NCBI GenBank assembly: GCA_028281445.1
Contig: JANQJW010000029.1
Span: forward strand, 1 to 40,027
Source of the DNA: Planctomycetota bacterium
GTDB lineage: Bacteria; Planctomycetota; PLA2; JAEUHO01
DNA length: 40,027 bases
Direction: 5' to 3'
This document shows positions 26,447-35,059 of the stretch, piece after piece. The notes beneath the pieces were generated by a model, which did no database searches, was not told the origin of the DNA, and worked only from the letters and a program-made list of their open reading frames with translations. The position numbers and the translations under genes are program-made. How positions within the stretch are numbered: position 1 is the stretch's first letter; each line of letters starts with the position of its first letter.

Positions 26447-26830
26447 CTAGTTTTGGTTGTTCGTGTCGATGAGGATGAACACCGTGTCGGCTTCGTTCGC
26501 GGGACTGAAGAACGACCCGTCGTCGACCAGGCACTCGACGGGGCCGCCTGCGCACCACGCCGGATCCGTGGTCCAGGCACCGAAGCCGGCAGTCCCGCCG
26601 TAGGTGCCGCCGAGCCGCGTGTACGCGTCATGCGGGATGTTGGCGATGTCGTTCGGCGGCACCGGCCACGTGATCCCGTTGCTCACCCAATTGACCTGGT
26701 AGGGCGTCGTATTCGAGAGGGCGATCGCCGGCGTGAACTCGTCGACGGCCGCGTCGAACTCGCCGTCCCCGTCGCCGCCGCCACAGCCGGCCAGGACGGC
26801 CAGAAACACAATCGGAAGCCACTTCTGCAT
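26447..26830 (-). CDS. Small lipoprotein, function unknown
   Basis: The 127-residue protein has a lipoprotein signal ending in LAGC (Cys16) and a Gly/Asp-rich linker. GGAGG nine bases before ATG 26830 fixes the start. The mature part has a compact beta-rich pattern with two cysteines (WCAGG, ECLVD) that could form a disulfide, and a motif NTTPYQVNWVSNGITW. No family is recognised. It follows the methyltransferase gene by 80 bases on the same strand. Confidence 0.78.
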   Translation of the reverse strand: MQKWLPIVFLAVLAGCGGGDGDGEFDAAVDEFTPAIALSNTTPYQVNWVSNGITWPVPPNDIANIPHDAYTRLGGTYGGTAGFGAWTTDPAWCAGGPVECLVDDGSFFSPANEADTVFILIDTNNQN

Positions 26831-26910
26831 CGGTCTGATCCTCCGCGGCACCTGCCGCCGGAGGGGGATTGCCCTTGGCCGAAGCGACCGGTCAAGAAAG
26901 CCGAGAAATC

Positions 26911-27672
26911 TCAGATCGGGGCGCGGGCTGAGACGAACGTGCGCCGGAAGGGGAACAACACGGGGCTGCCCGGCCACTCGGCACGGAGCCGCTCGCGGAA
27001 GGCATCCAGGAACGCGTCGAAGCTCTCGTTGCCCAACGCCTCCCGGATCGGCACCAGGGCGGTTCCCTTCTGCCACTCAGCGATCGCGTCGGCGTCCTCG
27101 ATGACGTGGGGGTAGACGACCTCGCGGACCTGAATGGCCTCGGCGCCGAGGTCGAAGAGTACGTGCGCATACTCGTGGAGGTCGAGCACACCGTAGTCGC
27201 TCGGCCGATTGGCTAGCGCATCGGCGAACGGCTCCGACCGCATGACCTCGTGGCGGATGCGCGTGATCGGATGCCGGCTGTTGGACGGCACTTGAAAGGC
27301 GAGTTGGCCGCCGGGCGCGAGGTGCGACATCAGTTGCTTCAAGAGCGCCGGATGATCCGGAAGCCAATGAAGCGCTGCGTTGCTGTAGATGCGGTCGTAG
27401 GTGCCCTCGATGTCCTCGATCGCACGCCGTTCGAAGCGCACGGCGTCCCGCGCATGCTGCCGGGCTTCGGCCAGCATCTCCTCCGAGCGGTCGATGCCGA
27501 GCACGTCGGCGTGGGGGAGGCGGTCGGCCAGTTCGCGCGTCAGGCGCCCCGTGCCGCAGCCCAGGTCGATGACGGAGAGCCCGTCGCCGGCTTCGATCAT
27601 CGCGATCAGGTCGCGGCCCGGCTGCAGGCGCTCTTCGCGAAACCGCTCGTACTGATCCGGATCCCAGGGCAC
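26911..27672 (-). CDS. tam: SAM methyltransferase, trans-aconitate 2-methyltransferase-like
   Basis: The 253-residue protein has the full pattern of Tam-type enzymes: start WDPDQYERFREERLQPGRDLI, SAM motif I VIDLGCGTG (34-42), GIDRSEEMLAEAR for motif II, NAALHWLPDH, and HLAPGGQLAFQVPSN. Tam methylates trans-aconitate, an inhibitor of the citric acid cycle, using S-adenosylmethionine; related enzymes may use other acids. The start is taken as GTG 27672, four bases after the stop of the upstream exported-protein gene, so translational coupling is likely. It is cytoplasmic. Family placement is confident, the exact substrate less so. Confidence 0.85.
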   Translation of the reverse strand: MPWDPDQYERFREERLQPGRDLIAMIEAGDGLSVIDLGCGTGRLTRELADRLPHADVLGIDRSEEMLAEARQHARDAVRFERRAIEDIEGTYDRIYSNAALHWLPDHPALLKQLMSHLAPGGQLAFQVPSNSRHPITRIRHEVMRSEPFADALANRPSDYGVLDLHEYAHVLFDLGAEAIQVREVVYPHVIEDADAIAEWQKGTALVPIREALGNESFDAFLDAFRERLRAEWPGSPVLFPFRRTFVSARAPI

Positions 27673-27676
27673 GTCG

Positions 27677-28900
27677 CTAGGGCGCGGCTCGCGGCGTGAC
27701 CAGCTTGCCGGTGAAGGGGTCCACGAGGCGGTAGTAGTGGCCGGGGCCGCGTTTCCCCACCCAGGTGGCGACGTCGCGATTCGTTCGCAACAGGTACGGC
27801 GTGACGTACCAGTGATCGAGGTTGCCGAAGGCGACGACATCCTTGCCTTGGAGCGACGCGTCGAGGGCCACCTCGGCGCCGAGGATCGACGAGACCGCGC
27901 CGTTCTCCAGCGTGCCTCGGATCCGCACGAAGTCCCCTGTGACCCAGTGGGCGTCCGCGGGCGACCTCACCTTCCACGCCTTCTCCTCCATCTTCGCGCG
28001 GGCTTTGGCCTTGGCGTCCGGCGGCACCGGGAACTTCGGATGGTGGATCGTCTCGCCGGGCTTCAGCTTGCGGATCGCCGTGACGTCGATGGTGATCCGG
28101 TACTCGCCCGGTGTCCACGTGCCGGTGACCTCTACCGGTGGGGAGTTGTACCGGCCGACCTCGATGTCCGGCACGTTGATCAGGTTGCAGCCCGCGCCCT
28201 CGGCCAACGGCGACTCGGGGATGTAGAGGCTCTTGTCGTCGCGCGCAACCATGAGCAGACCGCGCGTGCGAAACCGCGCGCCCTTCGGCACCTGCTTGCG
28301 GAAGGCGTCTGTAGTCACGAGGCGCGCGTCGTGCCAGTTGCCGTCGTCCGGCGGGACGACCTTGGGGCGAGCGACCCACTCGATGTCGTCGTACGAACGC
28401 ACGAGGGCGCGCTGGGTGCGGTTGTCGTGCACGCGCCGCTTCGTCACGCGCCCCTTCACGATCTCCACGTGCAGCGTCTTCGGGTGGATCGTGAAGCGGT
28501 TCCAGCGCAAACGAGAGACGACGCTCCCGAGCGGCACCGCGAAGGAGCCCGTATACCAGTCCGCGGGCACCGGATGGGCCTCGCCGAAGATCGGGGCGAG
28601 CGGCACCTCGACCCAGCGAACCTTGCCGCTGCCCTGCCGGTGGATCGCCAGCAGAAACAGCCGGTCGTTCTCCAACAGCCAGGTGGCCATGTACCCGCGC
28701 CAGCAGTTCGTCGACAGGATCTCGTTCCGCCAGGGGCGCTCGGGCAAGCCGCTCAGCCAGGGCTTGAGCGGCTCCACGAACTGATCCAGCTTCTGGTAGC
28801 GGCCGTCGACGACGATCAGCTCGCGCACCTGGTCGGTGGCGCGTGCGTCTGGCGCGAGCCAGGCCAGACAAAACAGCGAGATGAGTGCGGCGCGGCGCAT
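27677..28900 (-). CDS. Exported protein of unknown function, 407 residues
   Basis: A signal peptide (about 1-21, DARA/TD) and GAGGGAACAGGC before ATG 28900 support the start. The mature part is rich in Trp, basic residues and short strands and looks like a two- or three-domain beta protein. The segment GEYRITIDVTAIRKLKPGE is strand-like. Near the end HWYVTPYLLRTNRDVATWV and GHYYRLVDPFTGKLV suggest a last small domain. I recognise no family or active site. It lies 25 bases after the NADH dehydrogenase gene and directly before the tam-like gene, within one probable operon. Confidence 0.75.
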   Translation of the reverse strand: MRRAALISLFCLAWLAPDARATDQVRELIVVDGRYQKLDQFVEPLKPWLSGLPERPWRNEILSTNCWRGYMATWLLENDRLFLLAIHRQGSGKVRWVEVPLAPIFGEAHPVPADWYTGSFAVPLGSVVSRLRWNRFTIHPKTLHVEIVKGRVTKRRVHDNRTQRALVRSYDDIEWVARPKVVPPDDGNWHDARLVTTDAFRKQVPKGARFRTRGLLMVARDDKSLYIPESPLAEGAGCNLINVPDIEVGRYNSPPVEVTGTWTPGEYRITIDVTAIRKLKPGETIHHPKFPVPPDAKAKARAKMEEKAWKVRSPADAHWVTGDFVRIRGTLENGAVSSILGAEVALDASLQGKDVVAFGNLDHWYVTPYLLRTNRDVATWVGKRGPGHYYRLVDPFTGKLVTPRAAP

Positions 28901-28925
28901 GCCTGTTCCCTCGCGGGTCAGCCTA

Positions 28926-30200
28926 TCACTCCGCGTCGGGTCGGGACCGGGCCGCGATGCCCATCTGCACGATGTCCGGCGGGAAGACGAGGTCGAGCGT
29001 CCAATCGATTGCCACGCGCGCCTTGCGGCCCAGCCCAGGCATCTTGAGTAAGTACACCGTGCGGAACAGCCACCACGCGATGCGCCCGGAGATCTTGAGG
29101 CCGAACACCTCGGCCACGGCGCTGCGGCAGCCCAGCGGTGCGATCGATCCCACGGGCTTGATGCGGCATGGCCGCGCGCGCCGCCCGCGCAGCACGTCGC
29201 CGATGTTGCGCGCCAGCCACTCGCCCTGCCGCACGGCGTGCTGCGCCGTCGCCGGGTAGAGCTTGCCGTCTGCGTCGAGGTTGGACGCGCAGTCGCCGAT
29301 CGCCCAGACGTTCTCCATCCCCTTCACGCGCAGATCCTCGTCGCACGCGATCCACCCGCCTTCGTCTGTCGGCACGCCGAGGTGCTCGTTGAGCACCGGC
29401 GGGGCGACGCCCGCACACCAGACTGTCGTGTGCGCCGGCAGCTTCGACCCATCGGTGAGCGTTACGGCGTCGGGCTCGACAGATTCGAGTCCCGTGCGTG
29501 TGAGCACGCGAACGCCGCGGCCGGCGAGCTTCTTGTGCGCATGCGCCGACAGATCTTCCGAGAGCGCCGGCAGGATGCGCTTTCCCAGCTCGACGAGCGT
29601 GACCTGGCAGTTTCGCGCTTCCACGCCCTTGTACTGGCGACTCGCGTTCTGCAGATACGCATGGAACTCGCCGGCGAGCTCCGTGCCGGTGAAGCTGCCT
29701 CCAACGATCACGAAGTGGAGAGCCGCGCGCTTCTCCTCTCGGTCGTCCAGCGCGCTCGCGATCTCGAGCATCCGGATGGCGCGGTCGCGCAGTCCGACCG
29801 CGTCCGCCACGGTCTTGAGCTCGTACGCGTGGTCCAGACCCGGGATCGGGGGCCGGCGTGTCGAGCTTCCCATTGCGAGCACGAGGTGGTCGAACTCGAG
29901 GTGCTTTACCTCCGAGGCGCCTTCGGCCCGATACGCGATCCGTCCACCCGCACAGTCGGCCTCCGTTACTTCGCCCATGATCAGGCGCGTGTGGGGGAGG
30001 AGTGTTCGTAGCGAGGCAACGACGTGCCTGGGTTCGAGGTTGCCCGTGCCGGCCTCTACCAGGAGGGGGTAGAAGAGCAGGAAATTCTCTCTCGCGATCA
30101 GCGTGACCTCGGCCCGGTCGGCGTAGCGGCGGCTGAAGGCGCGCGCGAAGGAAGCGCCCGCGAAGCCGCCGCCGACGACAACGATCCGGGCCCGACTCAA
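28926..30200 (-). CDS. ndh: Type II NADH dehydrogenase-like flavoprotein
   Basis: The 424-residue protein has two dinucleotide-binding folds: RIVVVGGGFAGASFAR (5-20) for FAD, and FVIVGGSFTGTELAGEF (about 163-179) for NADH. The FAD-contacting GMENVWAIGDCA segment follows, and the C-terminus (RIAWWLFRTVYLLKMPGLGRKARVAIDW) is the membrane-associating helix region of NDH-2 enzymes. Such proteins pass electrons from NADH to quinone without pumping protons. The start is TTG 30200: GGAGG lies seven bases before it, and the sequence from there begins exactly at the FAD fold. The AT-rich inverted repeat at 30279-30293 lies just upstream and may control it. Confidence 0.91.
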   Translation of the reverse strand: MSRARIVVVGGGFAGASFARAFSRRYADRAEVTLIARENFLLFYPLLVEAGTGNLEPRHVVASLRTLLPHTRLIMGEVTEADCAGGRIAYRAEGASEVKHLEFDHLVLAMGSSTRRPPIPGLDHAYELKTVADAVGLRDRAIRMLEIASALDDREEKRAALHFVIVGGSFTGTELAGEFHAYLQNASRQYKGVEARNCQVTLVELGKRILPALSEDLSAHAHKKLAGRGVRVLTRTGLESVEPDAVTLTDGSKLPAHTTVWCAGVAPPVLNEHLGVPTDEGGWIACDEDLRVKGMENVWAIGDCASNLDADGKLYPATAQHAVRQGEWLARNIGDVLRGRRARPCRIKPVGSIAPLGCRSAVAEVFGLKISGRIAWWLFRTVYLLKMPGLGRKARVAIDWTLDLVFPPDIVQMGIAARSRPDAE

Positions 30201-30278
30201 CGTGGTCCTCCGGGCAGCAGGCTGCCGCCAGGGGGGACTGTACCGCGCGCGCCACCCCTCGGCACCCGAGGTCCGCAT

Positions 30279-30293
30279 ATAGATCAAATCTAT
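30279..30293. promoter_or_regulatory. AT-rich inverted repeat, candidate operator
   Basis: The perfect palindrome ATAGAT-caa-ATCTAT stands out in surroundings of very high GC. Allowing a TA bulge on the left arm, the symmetry extends to GCA/TGC on both sides. It lies between the divergent ndh gene (starting at 30200) and the small gene at 30369, in the place expected for a shared operator or promoter. A TAGTAT sequence at 30306-30311 could be a -10 element for the plus-strand gene. No regulator is identified. Confidence 0.5.
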
Positions 30294-30368
30294 GCTCTCT
30301 TGTTCTAGTATCGAACGGCTCTCTGGGGCGCCCGCGCGTCATACAGGCGGACCCGAAAGGAGGTCGTC

Positions 30369-30665
30369 ATGCGAACAGATGTCCTGTCCCCCGCCCGGAT
30401 GCTGGAACTCACTGGCTCCATCGGACTTGCAGAGATCCGCACACGCACCTCCCGTGTCCGACCCGAGCACGCGGCCCATGCGCCCAGGCCGGTTGTGCCC
30501 GGCCCCGCCCACGAGCGATGTAGCCACGGGGCAGGCGGGCCCGTGGCCCGCCTGGATTGCCATGACTGCGATGGCCGCGGCGATGTGGCCGTCGTGCTCG
30601 CCGACGGCGATTGGGGCCCGATCGACTGCCCCACCTGTGTCCCGAATGACGCGCTCGGCGGATGA
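30369..30665 (+). CDS. Small protein with two CxxC pairs (zinc-ribbon-like)
   Basis: The 98-residue frame is preceded by an excellent AAAGGAGGT ribosome site, which is the main reason for calling it. The C-terminal third holds CHDCDGRG (Cys64, Cys67) and DCPTC (Cys87, Cys90), spaced as in a zinc ribbon and locally similar to DnaJ-type CxxCxGxG knuckles. The N-terminal part looks disordered, with a His/Pro-rich middle. No signal peptide is present. It is the first gene of the plus-strand run leading to the ARPP-1-like and HtrA-like genes, and is divergent from ndh. Confidence 0.7.
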   Translation: MRTDVLSPARMLELTGSIGLAEIRTRTSRVRPEHAAHAPRPVVPGPAHERCSHGAGGPVARLDCHDCDGRGDVAVVLADGDWGPIDCPTCVPNDALGG

Positions 30666-30744
30666 GCCGCCGGGGAACGCAGAGAACTGCACCTGTACCC
30701 ACGACCGCGCCGAGGACCGGCGCCCAGCCTCGAGAGAATGAACG

Positions 30745-31860
30745 ATGAAGCCCACCCGACTCGTCCTGTTGACCGTCCTGGCCGTGATCGCCTGGGCCCC
30801 GGCCCCCGCCATGTCCGGTGATCACCTCGCAGAAATCGATCTCGCCCCGCGCCCGTTCGTGCAAAAGATCGATACGCATCTTGCTTTCGTGCAGGCGCTC
30901 GACCTCGAGCCGCTCGAGCCCATCCAGGCAGGCGCGCTCACGGTCGTTCCGCTGCGCACGCGCACTCCGCTGGCGCCGCTTGCCATCAAGGGGCACCCGA
31001 CCCTGATCGAAGCGACCGTTTCCGGTGCGTCCCGCACGCGGCCCATGCTGCGCCTGCGCAACCCCACCGACGCGGCGATCTTGATTACGGCCGGGCGCGT
31101 GGCGTACAAGGGGGATGCCGAGGTCGTGCTCGCCCATGACGTGGTCGTTCCCGCCAAGGGGGCGAGCCTCGCGCGTGCTCTGCCCGGCTCCTATCCGAGC
31201 GGGACCCTCGCCCGCGGCGACGGGCTCACCTGGTATCCCCGCTGGGCACCGCCGAGCCTGCGCGAGTCCATCGTGACCGACGCCACGAAGTACGACATCA
31301 AGACGTTCCGGACACTGTTCCAGGACGTCGTGGGCGAGGCGGCGGACGCGCGCGTGCCCAGCCTTCGTGACGTGCTGTCCTCGCGCTTCGCGCGCGGGAT
31401 CGACGCCAAGGTGGCCCAGGTCATGCACGACGCGCGCTTCCGCGGCGAAGGCGTCGTGGGCTTCGTCTCCGGCCTCCATGGGCGTCCGTACACGATGCAG
31501 GTCTTCGGCTCGCCGCAGCTGCACCGCAAGAACGCCGGCGCACTCCTCGAGTCGCACGGCATCTACGCGGCCGCTCTGGCCCTCCGCGCCGAGGAGCTGG
31601 GCATCAAGCTGCGCAGCGGCAAGAGCGCGTCCAACGCGATCTACCAGGCCGCACGCAGTCTGACGGCGACGCTGCGCTCCAAGAGCCGGGTCGAGGACAC
31701 GGCCGGCGCCGTGACGCCGGTCCACGGCCCGGGGCTCGTCGGCCGCGCAACCTGGCATGCGGGCAAGCCCGTGCACCTCGCGATCTATCCGCACGATCCC
31801 TACCGGGAGGCGCTGTTCTCGCGGGTGTTCCAGTGGCCGGCGGAGCAGCTGGTCGACTGA
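30745..31860 (+). CDS. Exported ARPP-1-like domain protein
   Basis: The 371-residue protein has a signal peptide (about 1-24, PAMSG/DH). The following domain, with LTVVPLRTRTPL near 65, PMLRLRNPTDAAILITAGRVAYKG near 100 and VVLAHDVVVPAKGASLARAL near 127, resembles the ARPP-1 domain (ARG and rhodanese-phosphatase-associated), whose biochemical role is unknown. I recall the pattern from the family, but cannot align it here. The C-terminal half is helical and ends in HLAIYPHDPYREALFSRVF. The start ATG 30745 has a modest GAGAG ribosome site. It is followed by a strong hairpin and then the HtrA-like gene. Confidence 0.8.
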   Translation: MKPTRLVLLTVLAVIAWAPAPAMSGDHLAEIDLAPRPFVQKIDTHLAFVQALDLEPLEPIQAGALTVVPLRTRTPLAPLAIKGHPTLIEATVSGASRTRPMLRLRNPTDAAILITAGRVAYKGDAEVVLAHDVVVPAKGASLARALPGSYPSGTLARGDGLTWYPRWAPPSLRESIVTDATKYDIKTFRTLFQDVVGEAADARVPSLRDVLSSRFARGIDAKVAQVMHDARFRGEGVVGFVSGLHGRPYTMQVFGSPQLHRKNAGALLESHGIYAAALALRAEELGIKLRSGKSASNAIYQAARSLTATLRSKSRVEDTAGAVTPVHGPGLVGRATWHAGKPVHLAIYPHDPYREALFSRVFQWPAEQLVD

Positions 31861-31910
31861 TCTCCCTACCAATTGCCTTTCCTCCGCGGGCTCCGGTCCC
31901 GGAGATGTAA

Positions 31911-31942
31911 CGGGGCCGGGCGCCTGGGTGCGCTCGGCCCCG
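31911..31942 (+). terminator. Strong GC hairpin, terminator or attenuator
   Basis: A 13-bp stem with one G-T wobble (CGGGGCCGGGCGC against GCGCTCGGCCCCG) and a six-base loop lies 50 bases after the ARPP-1-like gene and 36 bases before the HtrA start. There is no T-run after it, so it is not a classic intrinsic terminator. It could be a processing, attenuation or rho-related structure. A smaller hairpin (CTCCGG / CCGGAG) lies at 31891-31904. Confidence 0.5.
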
Positions 31943-31978
31943 ATCTCGTCCGATCCAATTCCCTGCGGGAGGTTGTTC

Positions 31979-33154
31979 ATGCAGCAGGGTGTTGTCTCGG
32001 GTCGCGGACTGCGCACGCTCAACGTGCTGGCGCTCGCGGCCCTTCTGGTGGTCGGCGCGTTCCATCTCGGCAAGGCCGACGCGGCCCGAAGCGGCGACGT
32101 CCGCCGCCGGACCAGCGTGGTCGAGGCCGTCGAGCACGCGGCGCCCGCGGTCGTCAGCATCCGCGCGATGACCGCCAGCCGGCGCCGCACGCGCATCTAC
32201 AGCTCGGGCTCGGGCGTCATCGTGCATCCGGCCGGCTACGTCATCACCAACTCCCACGTCATCCGCGGCGGGCGCTCGGTGACCGTCGAACTCTTCAACG
32301 AGGAGAAGCGCTACCGCGCGCAGATCGTCGCCAACATCCCGAACCAGGACCTCGCCCTGCTACGCATCCAGCGCCCCGGCGGCTTTCCCTACGTGTCGAT
32401 CGTCCCGACACACACCGTCATCCGCGGCGAGACGGCGATCGCCATCGGCAACCCGCACGGCCTCGGCGACACGATCACCGTCGGCGTCGTCTCCGCACTC
32501 GGCCGGGACGCGAGCGTCTCGCGCGGCGTGAAGCTGTACAACCTCATCCAGACCGACGCGTCCATCAACACTGGCAACTCGGGTGGCGCGCTGCTCAACC
32601 TCGACGGCGAGCTGCTCGGCGTCGTCGTCTCGCTCATGCCGCGGTGCACGGGCATCGCGTTCGCCATCCCGGGCGACCAGGTAAAGGCCCTCGTCCAGCG
32701 GGCCCTCGGTCACGCGCCGAAGGCCAAGCCCCTGCCCGAGAAGAAGGCGCCGGCGCCGGTGCCGCAGCAATCGTCCTCGCAGCGCGCGCGCCCGGCCGCG
32801 CCGCCCCAGGCGCCGCCGCCGCAAGCATCGCGTGGCGGTCTGCCGCCGCCGTCCGTCGGGCGCGGCAAGACCTCGGGCATCAAGACGGAGCCGATGCGGC
32901 CGGAGGACTACGGCATGACCTGGCGCGACACGGGTGCGTTCATCCAGGTCACGCAGGTGGAGCCTTCGAGCCCGGCCTACCTCGCCGGCATCCGCGTGGG
33001 GGACCGGATCCTCGACATCGAAGGCCGCCCCGTCGAGTGCGACCTCGACATCGTGCTGGCCTTCTCGGCCGCGCGGCCCGGCAAGATCTACCAGGTCCGC
33101 GTCCAGCGCGGCGCACGCGAGATGAATCGCTCGTTGATTACGCCTCGCAACTAA
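31979..33154 (+). CDS. HtrA/DegP-like exported trypsin-fold protease with PDZ domain
   Basis: The 391-residue protein has a signal peptide or anchor (about 12-35). The protease domain carries a complete triad: His93 in TNSHVI, Asp124 in NQDLALL and Ser201 in GNSGGAL. A Pro/Ala-rich linker of about 60 residues (about 240-295) leads to one PDZ domain (about 300-385, VEPSSPAYLAGIRVGDRILDIEG). HtrA proteases degrade or sense misfolded envelope proteins, and some perform the first cut in regulated proteolysis of membrane signalling proteins. GGGAGG just before ATG 31979 fixes the start. The single PDZ and long proline linker suit a DegS/HtrA-type form. Confidence 0.93.
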   Translation: MQQGVVSGRGLRTLNVLALAALLVVGAFHLGKADAARSGDVRRRTSVVEAVEHAAPAVVSIRAMTASRRRTRIYSSGSGVIVHPAGYVITNSHVIRGGRSVTVELFNEEKRYRAQIVANIPNQDLALLRIQRPGGFPYVSIVPTHTVIRGETAIAIGNPHGLGDTITVGVVSALGRDASVSRGVKLYNLIQTDASINTGNSGGALLNLDGELLGVVVSLMPRCTGIAFAIPGDQVKALVQRALGHAPKAKPLPEKKAPAPVPQQSSSQRARPAAPPQAPPPQASRGGLPPPSVGRGKTSGIKTEPMRPEDYGMTWRDTGAFIQVTQVEPSSPAYLAGIRVGDRILDIEGRPVECDLDIVLAFSAARPGKIYQVRVQRGAREMNRSLITPRN

Positions 33155-33193
33155 CTGACAGTTGCCATTCGCCGCGCCGCTGCTGATCTTCTT

Positions 33194-35059
33194 GTGGTGG
33201 CGAAGAACCGGGTCCTCGTCCTGCTCGCGCTGGTCCTGGCGGCGGCTGCCTATTTCCACTTCGACATCGGTCGCCGCGCGAGCCTGGAGCGCGGGCCCAA
33301 ATACCACCGCACCGATTTCACGGTCTACCAGTACGCCGCGCGCGCCCTGAACGCCGGCGATGACCCGTACGAGGCGCGCAATCCGCGCGGGTATCGCTAC
33401 GTCTACCCGCCGCTGTTGTCCGTGCTGCTCATGCCGGTTGCGGAATGGGAGCCGCAGCACGCCGCGCTCGTCTTCTTCGTCCTCTCGCTGCTGGCCCTGC
33501 TCGGTGCGTTGCTCGCGCTCTACAAGATGGCCGACGGCTACCGCCCCGCCATCGTCGCCGCGGCCATCGTGTGCCTGGGCTTTGCGCATCAGGGATTCCA
33601 GCGCGGCCAGGTGACGCACATCCTGCTCTACATCCAGGTCGCGGCGTTGGCGTTGCTGCTCGGACGGCGTTTCGTTCTCGCCGGGCTGTTGCTGGGCATC
33701 GGCGGCGCGCTGCGCCTCACGCCGTTGCTTCCCGCGGCGGCCGTAGGATTGGGGCTCCTCGTCGGCGCGTTCAAGGGCGACGGCCTGCGCCCGCCGATCC
33801 GCCTGGGGCTGGGCGTCGGTCTCGGCCTCGCGATCGGGCTCGTGCTCGTACCGCTGGCCTTCCTCGGCCCGGACCGCGCGACGGACGTGACCGCGCGCTG
33901 GGTCGAAGTCACGCGCGATGTCTACCGCGACAACGCGGACCTGGAAGCGGACTACAAGATCAACGAGTGGCGCTTCAAGAACCAGGCGCCGCGCCGCGTG
34001 CTCGGCACGTGGAAGGGCTGGATCGAAGGGGTGCCCTTCGAGAAGGAACGGCCCGTCTTCAGCGATCCCGCGGCCTGGCGCGACGTCGGTCGCAACGGCA
34101 ACCTCGTCGCATACCTCATGCTGTTCCTGGTCGTGGGGTTCTCGGCGTTGTGTCTCACGGACCCCGGCGACCGGCGCTTCGCGCCTGTCTACGCGGCCAT
34201 CGTGCTCGTGCCGGTTCTGATGACGCGCTACACCTGGCCCACGCACTACCTGATGGCCGCGCCGGCGCTGGTCTTCGCGGCGCGACCGAACCCGCGCTCG
34301 CTGCCCGTCGTGCTGCTGCTTGGGGGGGCGCTCCTGTTCTATGCGGCCCACGGCAAGGCGTTCCAGGTGGTGGGGGAAGCGGGCTGTTTGATGCTCGCGT
34401 GCGTTGCGTTTCTCGTCGTGTTCCTGTGGCGGACGGACTCGGACATCGGCGCTCGCTACCGCCGGGAGCGGCTGCGCGATACGGCGTACCGCAAGGCGCG
34501 GCTCGCCGCCGGCGGGTTCCGACGTCTTGCCGCACTCTTCCCGAAGAAGGGGCTGATCGTCGATCTCGGATGCGGCATAGGCCTGCTCGGACACGTACTG
34601 GTTGAGAAGAACCCCGAGCGGCGCGTGCTCGCGATCGATCACGATGGAGCCCGCATCGCGCAGATGCTTGCCAGTGCCGAGGGCCTGCCGATCGAGGCCC
34701 GCTGCGAGGACATGTTCACGGCCGAGATCCCATCGTGTGCGGGCGTCGCCGTCATCGACGTGCTGCATTACCTCGATGCCAACCAGCAGGAGGCGTTGCT
34801 GCGGCGCGCCGCGATGGCGCTCGAGCCGGGCGGCGTGCTCGTGCTGCGTGATCCCGATGCGTCTGCGTGGCGCATCGTGCTGGCGAAGATCCACGAGTTG
34901 TTCGCCATCGCGACCGGCTTCACGAAGGCGCGCCAGGGGACGTACCGGACGGGAGAAGGGTGGGTCGCGCTCCTCGAGTCGCTGGGGCTCGAAGCTGACA
35001 AGCTCCCGCTGCGCATCTCGCCGTATCCCGACCGCATCGTCGTAGGCAGGAAGCCATGA
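33194..35059 (+). CDS. GT87-like polytopic glycosyltransferase fused to SAM methyltransferase
   Basis: The first 410 residues form a multi-span membrane protein, about eleven segments, with the DUF2029/GT87-like opening loop TDFTVYQYAARALNAGDDPYE and YRYVYPPLL. Members of this group transfer mannose or related sugars from a polyprenyl carrier outside the membrane. From about residue 450 a class I methyltransferase follows: LIVDLGCGIGLLG (motif I), RRVLAIDHDG, VAVIDVLHYLD and ALEPGGVLVLRD. This fusion suggests that one protein adds a sugar and modifies the same lipid-linked glycan. The start is GTG 33194. Its stop overlaps the next methyltransferase start by four bases (ATGA), so the two are translated together. 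Confidence 0.87.
   Translation: MVAKNRVLVLLALVLAAAAYFHFDIGRRASLERGPKYHRTDFTVYQYAARALNAGDDPYEARNPRGYRYVYPPLLSVLLMPVAEWEPQHAALVFFVLSLLALLGALLALYKMADGYRPAIVAAAIVCLGFAHQGFQRGQVTHILLYIQVAALALLLGRRFVLAGLLLGIGGALRLTPLLPAAAVGLGLLVGAFKGDGLRPPIRLGLGVGLGLAIGLVLVPLAFLGPDRATDVTARWVEVTRDVYRDNADLEADYKINEWRFKNQAPRRVLGTWKGWIEGVPFEKERPVFSDPAAWRDVGRNGNLVAYLMLFLVVGFSALCLTDPGDRRFAPVYAAIVLVPVLMTRYTWPTHYLMAAPALVFAARPNPRSLPVVLLLGGALLFYAAHGKAFQVVGEAGCLMLACVAFLVVFLWRTDSDIGARYRRERLRDTAYRKARLAAGGFRRLAALFPKKGLIVDLGCGIGLLGHVLVEKNPERRVLAIDHDGARIAQMLASAEGLPIEARCEDMFTAEIPSCAGVAVIDVLHYLDANQQEALLRRAAMALEPGGVLVLRDPDASAWRIVLAKIHELFAIATGFTKARQGTYRTGEGWVALLESLGLEADKLPLRISPYPDRIVVGRKP

Noticed and set aside
33148..33164. Inverted repeat CAACT/AGTTG at the end of the HtrA gene as a terminator
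   Set aside because: The stem is only five bases with no T-run, and the next gene starts 39 bases after the stop on the same strand.
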